Both the position numbers and the translations under genes were made by a program. DNA of 64,000 nt from Vandiemenella viatica (Eukaryota > Arthropoda > Insecta > Orthoptera > Morabidae): the NCBI GenBank assembly GCA_031002005.1, contig JARYHS010008074.1, positions 7,448,924 through 7,512,923 of the forward strand, in the 5' to 3' direction. Shown here one piece after another: positions 11,691 to 22,368 of this stretch (its first letter is position 1; every line of letters begins with the position of its first letter). The notes beneath the pieces are model-generated. The model was not told the origin of the DNA and searched no databases. It worked only from the letters and a program-made list of their open reading frames with translations.

Positions 11691-11935
11691 TTCTAATACT
11701 CCTCCCTGAGCAGTCCCCACCCAGAGATTTACTAGGGGATCCTCAGGATACCCTTTGGGTCTTTAATGCAGTAGTTTCCCATTGCCTTCTGCATCCCCAT
11801 GACATTGATCATTTGTGATTCATCCATCTTTAGGAACCATTTCCATCCTAAAAGGCAAGTGAGTGTCCTGGACCACTCCCCTCTCTCCCGCCCTCCTTTA
11901 GGAGGCCGCTGGCAAGCAGTGGGTGACTCCTTATA

Positions 11936-12932
11936 CAGTGTGCGGCAGCATAACTTCCTTTTTAAAAATGCGTGCCATTCAGTTGGTTGATATCGTAGCG
12001 CAGCACTAGTGGTCTCGTTCGAGAGGCGTGACTATAAAGTTTTGTCCCGTCACAGTTCAGTCACCATCATGCATTGGAAAAGTGAGGAGCATGCGTTTGC
12101 CATTGAGGCCTACTTTCTGTTTGCAACGCGGCACGCTATTCAGAATTGCTTTAATTTAGCCCTGTTGTCCCCTGTCCCAGACCGGATATCAATTGTTACG
12201 TGGATTACTATGTTCAGACAAACTGCAAGTGCGACAAGATGAAGAACTTGAGGCCCTCGGCCCATTAGATCACCTGAGAATACTGAGGCAGTGAGAGCTT
12301 CAATGTTGCGATCACCATGATATTCTGACCGCATACATGCGTCTGCCCTTGGAATTTCCGATCGTTCTGTGAGGATAATTCTTGATGATAATCTTCATTT
12401 CCATCAATTCAAGATGGTGATTGTGCACGAACTTTCTGAACGTGATCTCAATTCTCGGAGGAACGCGTGTGAGGTTCTTCTGGAAGACGTTCTTGAGAAC
12501 GCTATTGTTTTTTGGGCGATGAAGGACATTTTCAGTTGTGCGGAGCCGTCAACAAGCAAAACATGTGCTACTGGGCTGACACCAATCCTCGACAATTGCG
12601 GCAAAGGCCTTCACATTCACCTAAAGTCACAGTGTGGTGAGCAATTTCCTCAGGTGGCATTATTGGTCCATGGTTCTTTGAGGAAAATGAAGTCACAGTG
12701 ACAGTGAATTTGGACCGGTTCGAAAACATGTTGCAGGAATTTTTTTTCCCACGGCTAGATGAGTTTGACTTAGGGGACACATTGTTCCAACAAGACGGTG
12801 CAGCGACACACTCTTCAAGAGCATCGATGGCTGTTTTGAGGGAACACTCCCCACAGAACCTCATCTCAATTAGGGGTGATTTGGAGTGGCCGGCCCGCTC
12901 TCCCAATTTGACCCCTTGTGATTTTTTTTTTC

Positions 12933-12963
<31 letters not shown>

Positions 12964-13257
12964 TCCCGTGTTTATGTGAACTGTCGAACAACCCTACAAG
13001 ATTTGAATACCAGCACCCAGGAAGAAATTGCCAACATAACGCCTGCTATCCTGGTGGGAGTCATGACAAACACCAGAAATCAGTTTACTCAGTGTGTGCA
13101 TAATGGGTGATGTCACCTACTTGATTTGAACTTCAAAACTAACTAAAATAAAACATTATGTATGTGCCTACACTATAAAAATCAAATAAAAATTTTCTGA
13201 TTCATACAATGGGTTTTATTAAGTTTTGAAAAAAGGAAGTTATGCTGCCGCACCCTG
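11936..13257 (+). mobile_element. Tc1/mariner-superfamily transposon, DD41D type
   Basis: 1322 bp bounded by terminal inverted repeats starting 'cagtgtgcggcagcataact' (left) and the complement of the right end, 'cagggtgcggcagcataact', with one mismatch in about 27 bp. A TA dinucleotide flanks each side (11934-11935, 13258-13259), the hallmark target duplication of the superfamily. It contains one decayed transposase. A 26-base T run with an AT-rich break at about 12930-12961 has disrupted the 3' coding part. Confidence 0.9.
12069..13144 (+). pseudogene. DD41D transposase pseudogene
   Basis: Starts at ATG 12069 ('MHWKSEEHAFAIEAYF'). The HTH region and 'SARKHASALG-like' linker are degraded. 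The catalytic part reads 'FQQDGAATHSSRAS' and, 41 residues after that aspartate, 'LTPCDFFF', giving a D-41-D spacing rather than the D-34-D/E of classic mariner/Tc1. The first catalytic aspartate block near 12520 is damaged ('FWAMKDIFSC'). The C-terminal part after the T-run is frameshifted ('EEIANITPAIL'-like words to about 13144). The protein would have cut and pasted the element at TA sites. It is clearly non-functional. Confidence 0.8.
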
Positions 13258-13700
13258 TACTGGGAATCTTTCAGTCGTCAGAGCCTTGTCCGTGCAAACA
13301 GGATGCACTATGTGATGAACAGGTTGACATTTCGTTGGAAACAGCTAATATAGTATCTCCAAAACCCTTACACCCCACTTGTGAAATAGAAAGATGCAAA
13401 TATCCAAATGGTGGTATCACCATGAAAGAAATGTTTCAATGTGCTGTGCAGTATAAGAGCTTTCATTTGTACTATCATAAGTTGTATGAAAGATTTCTGG
13501 TGTGATTGTTGCCACACAACATAAATTAACAGACTTTAAATGTGGAATAGCAGTTTATGCTAGACACGTGGGGAATCCCATTTCAGGAATTGGTCATGAA
13601 TTCAACATCCCTCAAGAGTTTGCAGTGAAAATGTAATTTCAGTCATTAACAACACAGTGACTGATCATTTCTTCTACTTAATAACTGGGATCAGTGCCAT
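13258..13700. other. Unassigned stretch, no gene seen
   Basis: An open frame at 13242-13505 has no recognisable domain and begins inside the neighbouring transposon end. I see no other structure. Confidence 0.4.
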
Positions 13701-13721
13701 CTGCATCAAAGTATTAATACA

Positions 13722-13779
13722 TTGAGTTCTGATGTCTTACATTTAGTTACTGTAACTAAATGTAAGACATCAGAACTCA
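13722..13779. repeat. Near-perfect 28-bp hairpin
   Basis: The arms 13723-13750 and 13752-13779 are reverse complements around a single T ('atgtcttacatttagttac' then 'gtaactaaatgtaagacat'). Such a joint is what a 5' inversion during target-primed reverse transcription, or a foldback replication error, leaves behind. It lies 130 bp upstream of a hammerhead-like block. Confidence 0.85.
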
Positions 13780-13907
13780 TTGTATTACAGTGCTACACAA
13801 ATAATCACAATAATGCAACCAACATGTGTACAGCAGCTACAAACTTAACTGATGCTAAAAGGCTGTACAATTAGAAGCATATGTGACCAAAGGAAAATAC
13901 AGAACCA

Positions 13908-13936
13908 CTGAAGATGCTTCGCAAATGAAGCGAAAC
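13908..13936 (+). ncRNA. Hammerhead-ribozyme-like motif in a Penelope-like end
   Basis: The order is CTGAAGA (13908-13914), a stem-loop GCTTC...GAAGC, then GAAAC (13932-13936), matching the conserved hammerhead core CUGANGA / stem II / GAAA. Stem III is unclear and no self-cleavage can be claimed. Penelope-like elements are known to carry such motifs in their terminal repeats. No protein-coding part of such an element is visible nearby. Confidence 0.5.
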
Positions 13937-14446
13937 GCGTTCAGAAAATAAAACAACAATTTCAATTGCATTAGCGTTACAATTACTCATAAAATTGATC
14001 CGATCGCAATTGAGGAAATGGCCCACAATATCCAGATGTTACTTTTTAAATGTTTTACATTTAAGCATGAAATATTTAATAATAATGACTTACTACTACT
14101 CTTGTAAATAAAATACTTGCATTTACTAATTTCCTCACTATTAAATTACCATTCAGTGACTGATCACGATACTGTGCGAATTATACACATGGGTCAACTA
14201 GTGATCGAACAAAAGAAAAACCTTAACTAACATCAGTAGACTTACTGGTACCAGAAACATCTTTGAGAGCCATTTCTGTAATATCAAATACAAGAAATAA
14301 TATTTTTTTGTAAAACTGAGTTTTTGCAGGGAAGACTTTAAAAGCAAAATAATACCCTAAATATATAATTTCATCCAAATATTAGAGCCGTTTCCTAATC
14401 CAAATGTGTATCCACAAGAATTGCTAATTTAAAGGTATAAAATATG

Positions 14447-14705
14447 TTACATATAGCCTACAATCTGAGATTCGCATGAATAACCTTGCCTAAAGCCATG
14501 TTGTTGATTTGCAAACCAATTTCTTTCCTCACAGACATTTCTGATAGAGTTGCGTATCAATCTCTCCATCATTTTCCCTAACACAGATGTTAAACTAACC
14601 AGTCTATAATTTTCAACCCTACTTGTCATCCTTCCTTTATGAACTAGTACTACTATCATACTCATCCAGTCCTCCGGTAAGCAGCAAGACTCCTGACTCA
14701 TTTTG
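14447..14705 (-). pseudogene. LINE family A, RT fragment (copy A3)
   Basis: The minus strand reads 'CCLPEDWMSMIVVLVHKGRM', 'ENYRLVSLTSVLGKMMERLI' and 'NQQHGFRQGYSCESQIVGYM', the finger region of a CR1-like reverse transcriptase. It matches the RT part of copy A1 (about 4300-4400). Both ends are truncated. Confidence 0.75.
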
Positions 14706-14915
14706 TGTGTTCGTGCCCAATAATAAAACTGTTAATTGCTCTGTTGTAATTGAAATGGATTATTTTGTGAGTTAATATGGGTTAAGTTAAAAATTGGCAG
14801 AAATTTAAAGTTCATAATAGAGTCATTTTATCGACCTACAGATTATGGTTTGGCTAATGTGGAATATTTCAGAGAGTCACTTAATAATATTTATAAAAAA
14901 TTTCAGGGACATATA
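14706..14915 (+). pseudogene. CR1-like LINE C, endonuclease part upstream of the Tigger insertion
   Basis: Plus-strand words 'ESFYRPTDYGLANVEYFRES' lead up to 14915, where the pogo/Tigger element begins. The frame resumes exactly at 18369 ('FMGGNFNLPSGKWNT', the endonuclease GxN active-site box). This shows the LINE was interrupted by the transposon. Confidence 0.7.
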
Positions 14916-15520
14916 CAGTAAAAGCTCATTATTCGCAGGGGATATGTTCTGTAAATATGCCGTGAATATGAAAACCAAAAATATGGAATGGTAATTCGTA
15001 TGGGATTATATGGAATACGTTCCAGGGTTCCAAAAAAGGTCAAATTAAAATTAATTTATTAAGAGATTTTAAGCAACATTTTTTAATTATTATTGTCAGG
15101 TTTAGGCAATGTTTTAAAGGATTTAGAATTTTTTTCTTGTTTTGTCACTTTTAAAATGTTTTTCAGTTCGGATTGATATTAAGCTGTGGCATTAACAATT
15201 TGTCTTTTAAAAAGAAGACTTCATGAAGAAATCACAAATCTCATTTGCCATTCATAGACCTTCATTCAGATTTTTAAATTAAATGTCACCATTTTCGTGC
15301 TTGTTGGAGCCACTTCTTCAATGGGTTGGGGATTTAACATTTCCTCCAAGTCAATTTCAGTCAATTCCTCATCTTGCAATCCTAGCAGCTCTTGAATGTC
15401 ACTTGATTCTACCTGTTCAAAACCATCTCATCCTATTCCATTTGCAACTTGAGCAATGTTTGCAATTAAAGTTTGAATTTGCATGGATTCTCCATCAGTT
15501 CTGACAGTGAGATCAGGCTA

Positions 15521-16836
15521 CAGGGTTTGTCCGGAAAGTAATAGGACTGAGTCGATTTAAAAAAATTTATTGAGCCAATCGTTACAATTCTTTAGAAACT
15601 TTCAAAATAGGCTCCTTCTGCGTCGATGCAGCGCTGCCAACGCGATTTCCAAGCATTGAAGGCGTCACGGAAGGCATTCTCCGGAATAGCCTTGAGAGCC
15701 GCGGTGCATGCTGCTTGGATCCCCTCTGTCGTCTCAAAATGCTTGCCTTTCATCGGCCTTTTCAGGCGAGGAAACAAAAAAAAGTCCGGGGAGCCACATC
15801 TGGGCTGTAGGGCGGCTGCGGAAGCGTTGGAATGCCGGCCTTAGTCAGGTAGCTGTTCACAAGAAAGGCGGTGTGAGCCGGGGCGTTGTCGTGGTGCAAC
15901 TTCCAGTCGGCTGCGATGTCTTGTCGGACCCGATTGACCCTTCGTTTGAGTCTCTTGAGCACTTCCACATAAAACTTGGCGTTGACGGTTTGTCCAGGAG
16001 GAACAAATTCATGGTGGACGATGCCTTTGATGTCAAAAAAGACAATGAGCATAGTTTTCACTTTGGATTTGCTCATTCTTCCCTTTTTTGGGCGAGGCGA
16101 CGCCGGCGTGTGCCACTCGGAAGATTGCCTCTTTGTCTCGGGATCATACTCAAAGATCCATGATTCGTCACCTGTGATTACGTTATTCAAAAATTGGGGG
16201 TCACTTTCACACATGTTCAAATTTTCTTGGCACATTTCCACTCGCCGCAATTTCTGGTCGTCAGTGAGCACTTTTGGGACCATCTTCGCGCACACCTTGC
16301 GCATGTTCAAATGCTCCGTCACAATGTCATGAACCACAGATTTTGGTAAATTTAACATCTGGGCAATTAAACGAATACTTAGTCGACGGTCTGTGTTCAA
16401 AACTTTGCGCACACGAGTCACATTGTCGGTGTTTGTCGAAGTCGAAGGTCTTCCAGCACGGTCTTCATCGGCGACCTCTTCCCGGCCCTCCAAAAAGGCC
16501 TGGTGCCACCGAAACACACCACTTCTTGCTAAAGCAACATCTGGGTAAGCCTGCTTGATCATATCAAACGTCTCTGTCGCAGATTTACCGAGTTTCACAC
16601 AGAATTTAATCGCGTACCTCTGCTCTAACAAACGCTGCATTTTCGGCTTGCACAACTCACAGAAACACGTCGCGCGAAAATGCCTGTCCTGACTCTCCAG
16701 GTGCTCGGAGACAATTGACCAGCCGCTCGATTGTTAGCTAGGAACCCCCTCTACCGAATCCAGTCGGTACGCGCACGCTCTGAAGTACAATCGCGGCGGA
16801 AAAAAATCAGTCCTATTACTTTCCGGACAAACCCTG
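15521..16836 (-). mobile_element. mariner transposon nested in Tigger
   Basis: 1316 bp with perfect 30-bp terminal inverted repeats (start 'cagggtttgtccggaaagta') and TA duplications at 15519-15520 and 16837-16838. The perfect ends and one long open frame show it is younger than the surrounding Tigger element. One transposase gene lies on the minus strand. Confidence 0.95.
15592..16640 (-). pseudogene. mariner transposase, single frameshift at the third catalytic residue
   Basis: The frame can be read from 16655, but the first ATG is 16638-16640. It has an N-terminal helix-turn-helix ('FDMIKQAYPDVALARSGVFR'), then 'LSIRLIAQMLNLPKSVVHDI', the first catalytic D in 'VITGDESWIFEYDP' and the second in 'LHHDNAPAHTAF'. 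The third should lie 34 residues on, in an 'APxDFF' box. Here the sequence reads 'VAPRTFFC' because one base is missing beside a run of eight A's (about 15776-15790), and the remaining 60 residues continue in another frame (15592-15777). About 345 residues in total, normal for the family. Apart from this break it looks intact. Confidence 0.9.
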
Positions 16837-16988
16837 TATTCTCTAGAATATTTCAAAGTGTATGGCTTCAGTTCTTGTAATGATTCTTTTACTGTAATAT
16901 TTCAGTTTGCCATGGCATAGCATTCATATCAGGATTGCATTCCATGGTGTCTAGTATGATTCTGAAGGTTTGTCTAATGTAATAGAGC

Positions 16989-17950
16989 CTAGATTATTCC
17001 TTGGTACATAGGTTGAAGTAAAGCTGTCGTGTTAAGAGGCAATAATATCACCTTTATATTTGGATGCATAGTTTCAAGCTCATGAGGGTGACCAGGTTCA
17101 TTGTCCAAAACTAAAATGGCCTTATAGTCTAAACTATTTTTCTTTAAATAAGTTTCAACTTCACGAACAAAACAGTTCCATAACCAGTCACAGAAATAAC
17201 ACTTGTAACCCACGCTTTTCTATTAGCATGCAAAAACACCAGCAGGTTTTCCTTGTTTTGATTTTTCAAGGCACGGGGATTTAAAGATCTGTAAAGCATT
17301 AGTGGCTTAGTAACACAATCACCCGATGCGTCAGATCATAGCAGCAGTGTACCTCTATCTTTTGCTGCCTTGAAATCAGAGGCAAACTTTCCACTTTTGG
17401 ATATGAAAGTTTTGGCATTCTTTTCCAAAACAAGGCATTTTCATCTGCATTAAACTCTTGTTCAAGTTTGTATCAACCATCTGCAATTATCTTTTAAAAA
17501 TTCTTCTGGGCATCTTTCTGCTGCGGTGGTGATGCTATGCAATGATTGTCGCACCTTTAATTTATTGAACCAACCTTCTGATGCTTGAAATCCTCCACTT
17601 GTATGTTCATCACCAGGTTCTTTAAAATGTGTGTAGAGATGCTTTGCCTTCTCGCGGATCATAGGACCATTTAAGGGTCTTCAACCCATAATGATAATGC
17701 AGCTTCCACTTTTTCAATTACTGGATCATGGACAATTTTTGCCAAGGTTGAAGGTATAGAATTCTGTTTTTTAACCCCCCTTGATGAATCATACAGTTGA
17801 TTCATTAAAAATGAAAGAATGTGATATTGATGCAAACGACTCACCAAGCCGTAAACAGTACAGCATTTCTATTTTTACTCTAAGTGGCAACACAACTTTT
17901 TTCCACCTAGGAATTAATTTTTCTTTGCTTATGCTAGACATTATGCATTG
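16989..17950 (-). pseudogene. Tigger/jerky-type transposase pseudogene
   Basis: Domain order on the minus strand: an N-terminal helix-turn-helix region at about 17789-17950 ('KIEMLYCLRLGESFASISHS'), a CENP-B-type DNA-binding domain at 17462-17662 ('IREKAKHLYTHFKEPG', 'SEGWFNKLKVRQSLHS'), and a DDE domain with 'ILVLDNEPGHPHELE' and 'VILLPLNTTALLQPM' at 16989-17120. Several stops and frameshifts are present. The family binds its own ends through the CENP-B domain and transposes at TA. Confidence 0.8.
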
Positions 17951-18368
17951 CAAACAAAGCAGAGGAGACACGTGTTATTCACTCAGAATTATTGCAACAG
18001 TGGACTAGTTGAAGTACAGAGCCGATTGTGGCAGAACGGCTTTTACCAAGGCCATAGTGGAATGTATAACACAGCGGCAGCAACGGGTTTTGTAATGGAC
18101 TTTAGTTTTAGCAATAAGATTTGCTTTTTTAGTCATTTTGGTTAAATAGAGTAACTCTCAGCATATTCCAGCAATACTCAAACGATGCCGACATGTTAGT
18201 GAAAGACACCGAATCTGCTGAACGTACCGAATGGATCCGCGAATAATAAAAATTTCACAAGTTGTCACAATTATTTTATCCACTAATACTGAACCCACGA
18301 ATACAAAAAATTGTCACAAATATTTTATCCGTGAATACTGAAACTGCGAATAAAGATCTTTGACTGTA

Positions 18369-20620
18369 TTGTTCATGGGTGGTAATTTTAACCTACCATC
18401 GGGTAAGTGGAACACATGCATGTTCTGGTCAGGTGGAAGAAATAGGATAGTAACCAAAATGTTACTAGAATCATTTGCACAAAGGTCTCTTGAACAGATT
18501 ATCAAAGAGCTTCTTCCATTTTGGATCTTTTTCTTATAAACAATGCAGATGTTGTAGATACAGTTTATATAGAAGACGGCAGTTGTGGTAACTTTAAAAT
18601 CTAGTCTGAATTTGAAACAAGATAAAGACAAACTCGTATACTGATACAATAAGGCAAACGATGTGGGTATGGTTTATCACTTGGCGAAAATTTTGAAACA
18701 TACACGTTAAATACAAATGTTGAGGAACTTTGGTTTAATTTAAAATAAATAATATGGACTGGTTTAAATCAATTTGTTCCTAAGAAGTTTATTAAGGTTC
18801 GTAAGGACGGTCCATGGCTCTATCGGGAAGTGAAACGTTTGCTTAGGAGGCAAAGACATTTACATGCCATGGTGAAGAAATGGGGGAATCGTTTAACACC
18901 GCTAAATCTGTCCGAAGATTTGATTACTAATCCCAAATAGTTCTGGTCATGTATCAAAGAAATAAGAGGCTCTCATAAGGTTATGCCGACACTGATTAAG
19001 GAAAATGGGGAATTATCAGAAACTAGCATAGAGAAAGCAGACATTTGGAATAATATATTTAAAAAAGCTTTCACGACAGAAAATGTAGATCAGATTCCAA
19101 TATTTAACAATCCTACCGACAAAATTATGAAAGATATCATTCTTGATATGACATTCTTGATGTCGAGGGAATAACTAAACTGCTTATGAATGTAAAAACC
19201 AATAAGGCTCCCAGACCATACAGTATACCTACAAGATTCTACAGTAGGTATGCAAAGGAAATTGTGACGTACTTGATGAAATTATATACCGCCTCCTAGG
19301 ATCAAGCAAAAATACCAGCCGAATGGAAGACCGCCATCGTAAGTTCAGTGTTTAAAAATGGGAATGTTAATGATCATCTAAATTATAGACTGATCTCATT
19401 AACCGCAATATTTTTGCAGGATTTTAGAAAACATCATCTATTAAAATGTCATGCAGTTTTTGTATGATGGAGAGATTTTTAAACCAAATCAACATGGATT
19501 CAGAAACGTCTGATGCTGCGAAACACAACTTGCACTTTTAATTCATGACTTGTGCCATATTATAGATGAGCAATCCCAGGTTGATTTAGTTCTATCAGAT
19601 TTAAAAAAAGTTTTCAACACTGTTCCTTACACTAGGTTACTTAGGAAACTATGTGGATATGGCATATATAGACAAACATGTGACTGGGTTCTAGACATTC
19701 TGAAGGACAGAACACAATGTGTAGTTCTCAATAGTGAGCATTCATCACTTACCGAAGTGAGATCCGAGGTTCCACAGGGAAGCGTGATAGGGTCTCTGTT
19801 GTTTCTCACATACATTAATTATTTGTGCAGCGTAATAAGGGGAAGAAAATAATATTTGCCGATGATGCTACTATTTATCGTGAAATCAAAACCCAGGACG
19901 ACTGCGCTTTGTTACAAGACAATATTATGAAAATTATTGCGTGGTGTAAAGACTGGCAGTTGGAGTTAAATGCTAAAAAAAAATGACAAGTAATTCATAT
20001 AAGTAAAATGGTGACACCACTTAGCTCTGAATATACAATTAATGACACTGTCCTTAGAATGGTAGATTCTGCTAAATACCTAGGGGTAACAATTCATAAT
20101 AATTTATTGTGCATATTAAAAAAGCTAATTGGGAAATCAAATCATATGCTCCGATTTCTAGGTCATAATTTAAAACAGTGCACACCAGAAGTTAAATCAA
20201 TTACATACAAGTTGCTAGTGCTTCCTCACTTAGAATATTGTTGTTCTGTATGGGGTCCCCATCAAAAGGGATTAACGGAGGCATTGAAGATTTCCAAAAG
20301 AAGAGCTGCCCAATTTGTGACAGGTGTATTTAGTTGGAGAGAAAAAGTAAGTGTATGTTGAAGGAGTTAAGTTGGGAAGAACTGCAACACCGAAGGCATT
20401 GCTCTCAACAGAAGCTAATTGAAAAATTCAAGACTGACTTATTTCAGAATGACAAACAAATATTAATACCAGCATCATTCATATCCAGGAATGTCTGCGA
20501 AAATAAGATAAGAAAAATGAGGGCCAGAACCGATTCATTTTGTGTACTCATTTTTTTCCACAAGCAATTAGGGAATTGAATAGGAAGGATTTATCGGATG
20601 AGTAAACTTGAAATCTGACA
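18369..20620 (+). pseudogene. CR1-like LINE C, endonuclease remainder and RT
   Basis: Continues the endonuclease from 14915, then a linker ('GSHKVMPTLIKENGELSE' near 18970) and the reverse transcriptase: 'VDLVLSDLKKVFNTVPYTRL' (19575), 'EVPQGSVIGSLLFLTYIN' (19766) and 'FADDATIYREI' (19855, catalytic F/YADD). The thumb region reads 'KYLGVTIHNNL' and 'VLPHLEYCCSVWGPHQKG' (to 20361), and a tail runs to about 20590. Many stops and frameshifts are present. The 3' end lies just before a SINE-like repeat at 20640. Confidence 0.8.
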
Positions 20621-20639
20621 GTAGTAGTTTTTTTTTTAT

Positions 20640-20843
20640 ATCGGCCATCCTGATCTGTGTTTTCCATGGTTTTCCCAGATCGCTCCAGAAGAATGCCGGG
20701 ATGGTTCCTCACAATAGCCCATGGACGCCTCCTGCCATATCCCGTATGTCCCTTCCAAACTATTACACTTTCGGATAGGTGCTAAGCACCCTACGCCACA
20801 CACAAATGAATTACGGAGTAGTATTAATAATAATAAAAAATAA
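20640..20843 (+). repeat. SINE-like repeat (same family as 45812-45996)
   Basis: About 200 bp from 'cggccatcctgatctg' to a 'taataataataa' tail. It shares most of its length with the complement of 45812-45996, including 'gggatggttcctcacaatag' and 'cctcctgccatatccc'. No coding potential is seen. Similar sequence is, from memory, abundant in orthopteroid insects. Confidence 0.7.
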
Positions 20844-20899
20844 TATTTCAATGTAGCATACAATATCATACCCCACAATCTTTAATACATCTGTAGTGA

Positions 20900-21740
20900 T
20901 ATTATATACACTAGTCCCTTTGTGTCTTTTTAGCCTTCTGAGTTTCTTTACAATTTCCTAAAAATCCACTTCAAATTTTGTAGTTTTTTCATTTGTACTT
21001 ATACGGAAAACTCTCCTCTGATTTATTCCCTGCCATAATAGGATTATAGTCCCTAGTAAACTCGTTGAACCAATCACTCAATATCTCTGCCATTTTAAAA
21101 TCCTCAGTGACTTTAACTCCATTTTTATTTACAATTGTCTGAATACTTTCCAATCCCCTCAGTTTTCTGACATAGCCAGTCAGTGGTCCCCGTGCATCAA
21201 TAATGATCAACCCATCCTTGGCTTATCTGTTTGCTCTTATTAATTGCTTGTTTAGTTGTTTTAATTATTCCCTACTGCCTTCCTGTATCTTAACTCAGTC
21301 GTGTTCCCATCTCACTGACCTCTTAACCTTCTCCTTCCCTATTATAGTATGTAGGTTCTGTACTACTCTTTATTTTCTTCTTTGGAATAAATATTTTCTC
21401 ATCCTTTTTTTATTATTTCCTTAAGCTCTTTCGATTTCGCCTCCTCACGCAATCCTTCTATTTGCTGAACATTTTCCTAAAATATCTCTTCAATTCAAAA
21501 GTCTGTGCCTGTTATTTCCCCCTTCAATTTTCGGTACTGGGTTATTGAATCAGTACTGCATTGTGATCACTTATTACCTTCAGTTAACAGACACCCCACA
21601 AGATTTTCATTAGGCTTTATTAGAATAATATCCAACATGTTTAGTCCGCATATGTTCTGCTCTACCACTCATGAAAACCCTCCTTCACTTACTGAGGCAT
21701 TTGCAAATCTCTGTTCCCTTCTGTTATTAATCTTATAAAG
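20900..21740 (-). pseudogene. LINE family A, endonuclease-linker fragment (copy A4)
   Basis: The minus strand reads 'YVRKLRGLESIQTIVNKNGV' and 'TEDFKMAEILSDWFNEF' (20989-21210), and towards 21740 gives the 'agggaacagagatttgcaaa' segment found in copies A1 (3217) and A9 (52045). It is full of stops. Confidence 0.7.
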
Positions 21741-21897
21741 AAACAAGAAATGAAAAAAAGGATAAGAAATTTGGCTGCAAGAAAAGTGTGAAAAAAATAG
21801 AAAAGGAAATAGTTGTAGGTAAACAAGATGTGGCATTTGAGAAAATGAAACAAAATTTTTGCAGAAATGAAGAAGAGATGTATAAACATTAAAGCTG

Positions 21898-22093
21898 TCT
21901 TGAATTCTTCACAGGAATTCAGCCGGATAGCGTTGTAAAATGACAACATCTCGACAACTGACTCGGTTGCCTTCATCAGGTTTATTACTTCAGATATTAT
22001 TACCTGAAATCACTAAGACAACCAAGCCGGTTGTCGAAAACTTGTCATTTTATGACGCTACCTGGCTGAACTCCTGTGAAGTATTCAATTCAT
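21898..22093. mobile_element. Head-to-head Penelope-like terminal repeats
   Basis: Inverted arms (about 21898-21985 and 22013-22093) share 'tgaattcttcacagga' and 'ttcagccggatagcg' as direct and complementary copies. The left arm, read on the minus strand, has 'CTGATGAAGGCAACCGAGTC' followed by a mutated 'GAGAT'. The right arm keeps the stem and 'GAAAAC' but has lost CTGATGA. Each half-motif is therefore preserved in one arm only. No coding sequence is present. Confidence 0.6.
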
Positions 22094-22304
22094 CAATACA
22101 CCGGGAAAGTCTCCACTAGCATATTAAAGCTGTCAATGGGAAACCTATCTTAAACCAACTGATGGAAGGAATACATTGATAAATTACCAAGTGATGAATA
22201 ATCTACCAAAAATGCTGAATGAAGTTAAAATTAAAATTTGAAAACCATAAAAGCAGATGGGGAAGGAATTTAAGAAATTTAAAAAATAAAATAAAAAAAT
22301 TAAT

Positions 22305-22368
22305 TGACAGGGAATTACCACCGGAGTGTACGCTCCATTGCAATTAAATTAATAATTAACTATATAAT
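22305..22368 (+). repeat. LINE family A 3' terminus
   Basis: Carries the family's 3' signature, 'gggaattaccaccggagtgt', then 'gctccattgcaattaaatta' as a short tandem tail. The same end appears at 25545-25600 (+), 32430 (-) and 53234 (-). Confidence 0.7.

Larger units (their letters stand above)
8834..11933 (-). mobile_element. RTE-clade LINE, minus strand, decayed
   Basis: About 3.1 kb, the normal length for an RTE (BovB-type) element. It runs from a 5' region near 11933 to the (AT)n tail. The minus strand reads endonuclease, RT and a C-terminal domain in the right order. The 5' side ends within two bases of the terminal repeat of the DD41D transposon at 11936, so the transposon landed at or beside the 5' end of this LINE. 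Stops and frameshifts show it is dead. Confidence 0.8.
14916..18366 (-). mobile_element. pogo/Tigger transposon, containing a mariner
   Basis: The terminal repeats are 'cagtaaaagctcattattcg' at 14916 and, as the complement of the right end, 'cagtcaaagatctttattcg' at 18366, with TA duplications at 14914-14915 and 18367-18368. Net length is about 2.1 kb once the mariner (15521-16836) is removed. The minus strand holds a broken jerky/Tigger-type transposase. The element lies in the endonuclease frame of LINE C. Confidence 0.85.

Noticed and set aside
13242..13505. Open frame of 87 codons with several cysteines
   Set aside because: It begins inside the DD41D terminal repeat and shows no zinc-finger spacing. 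Likely chance.
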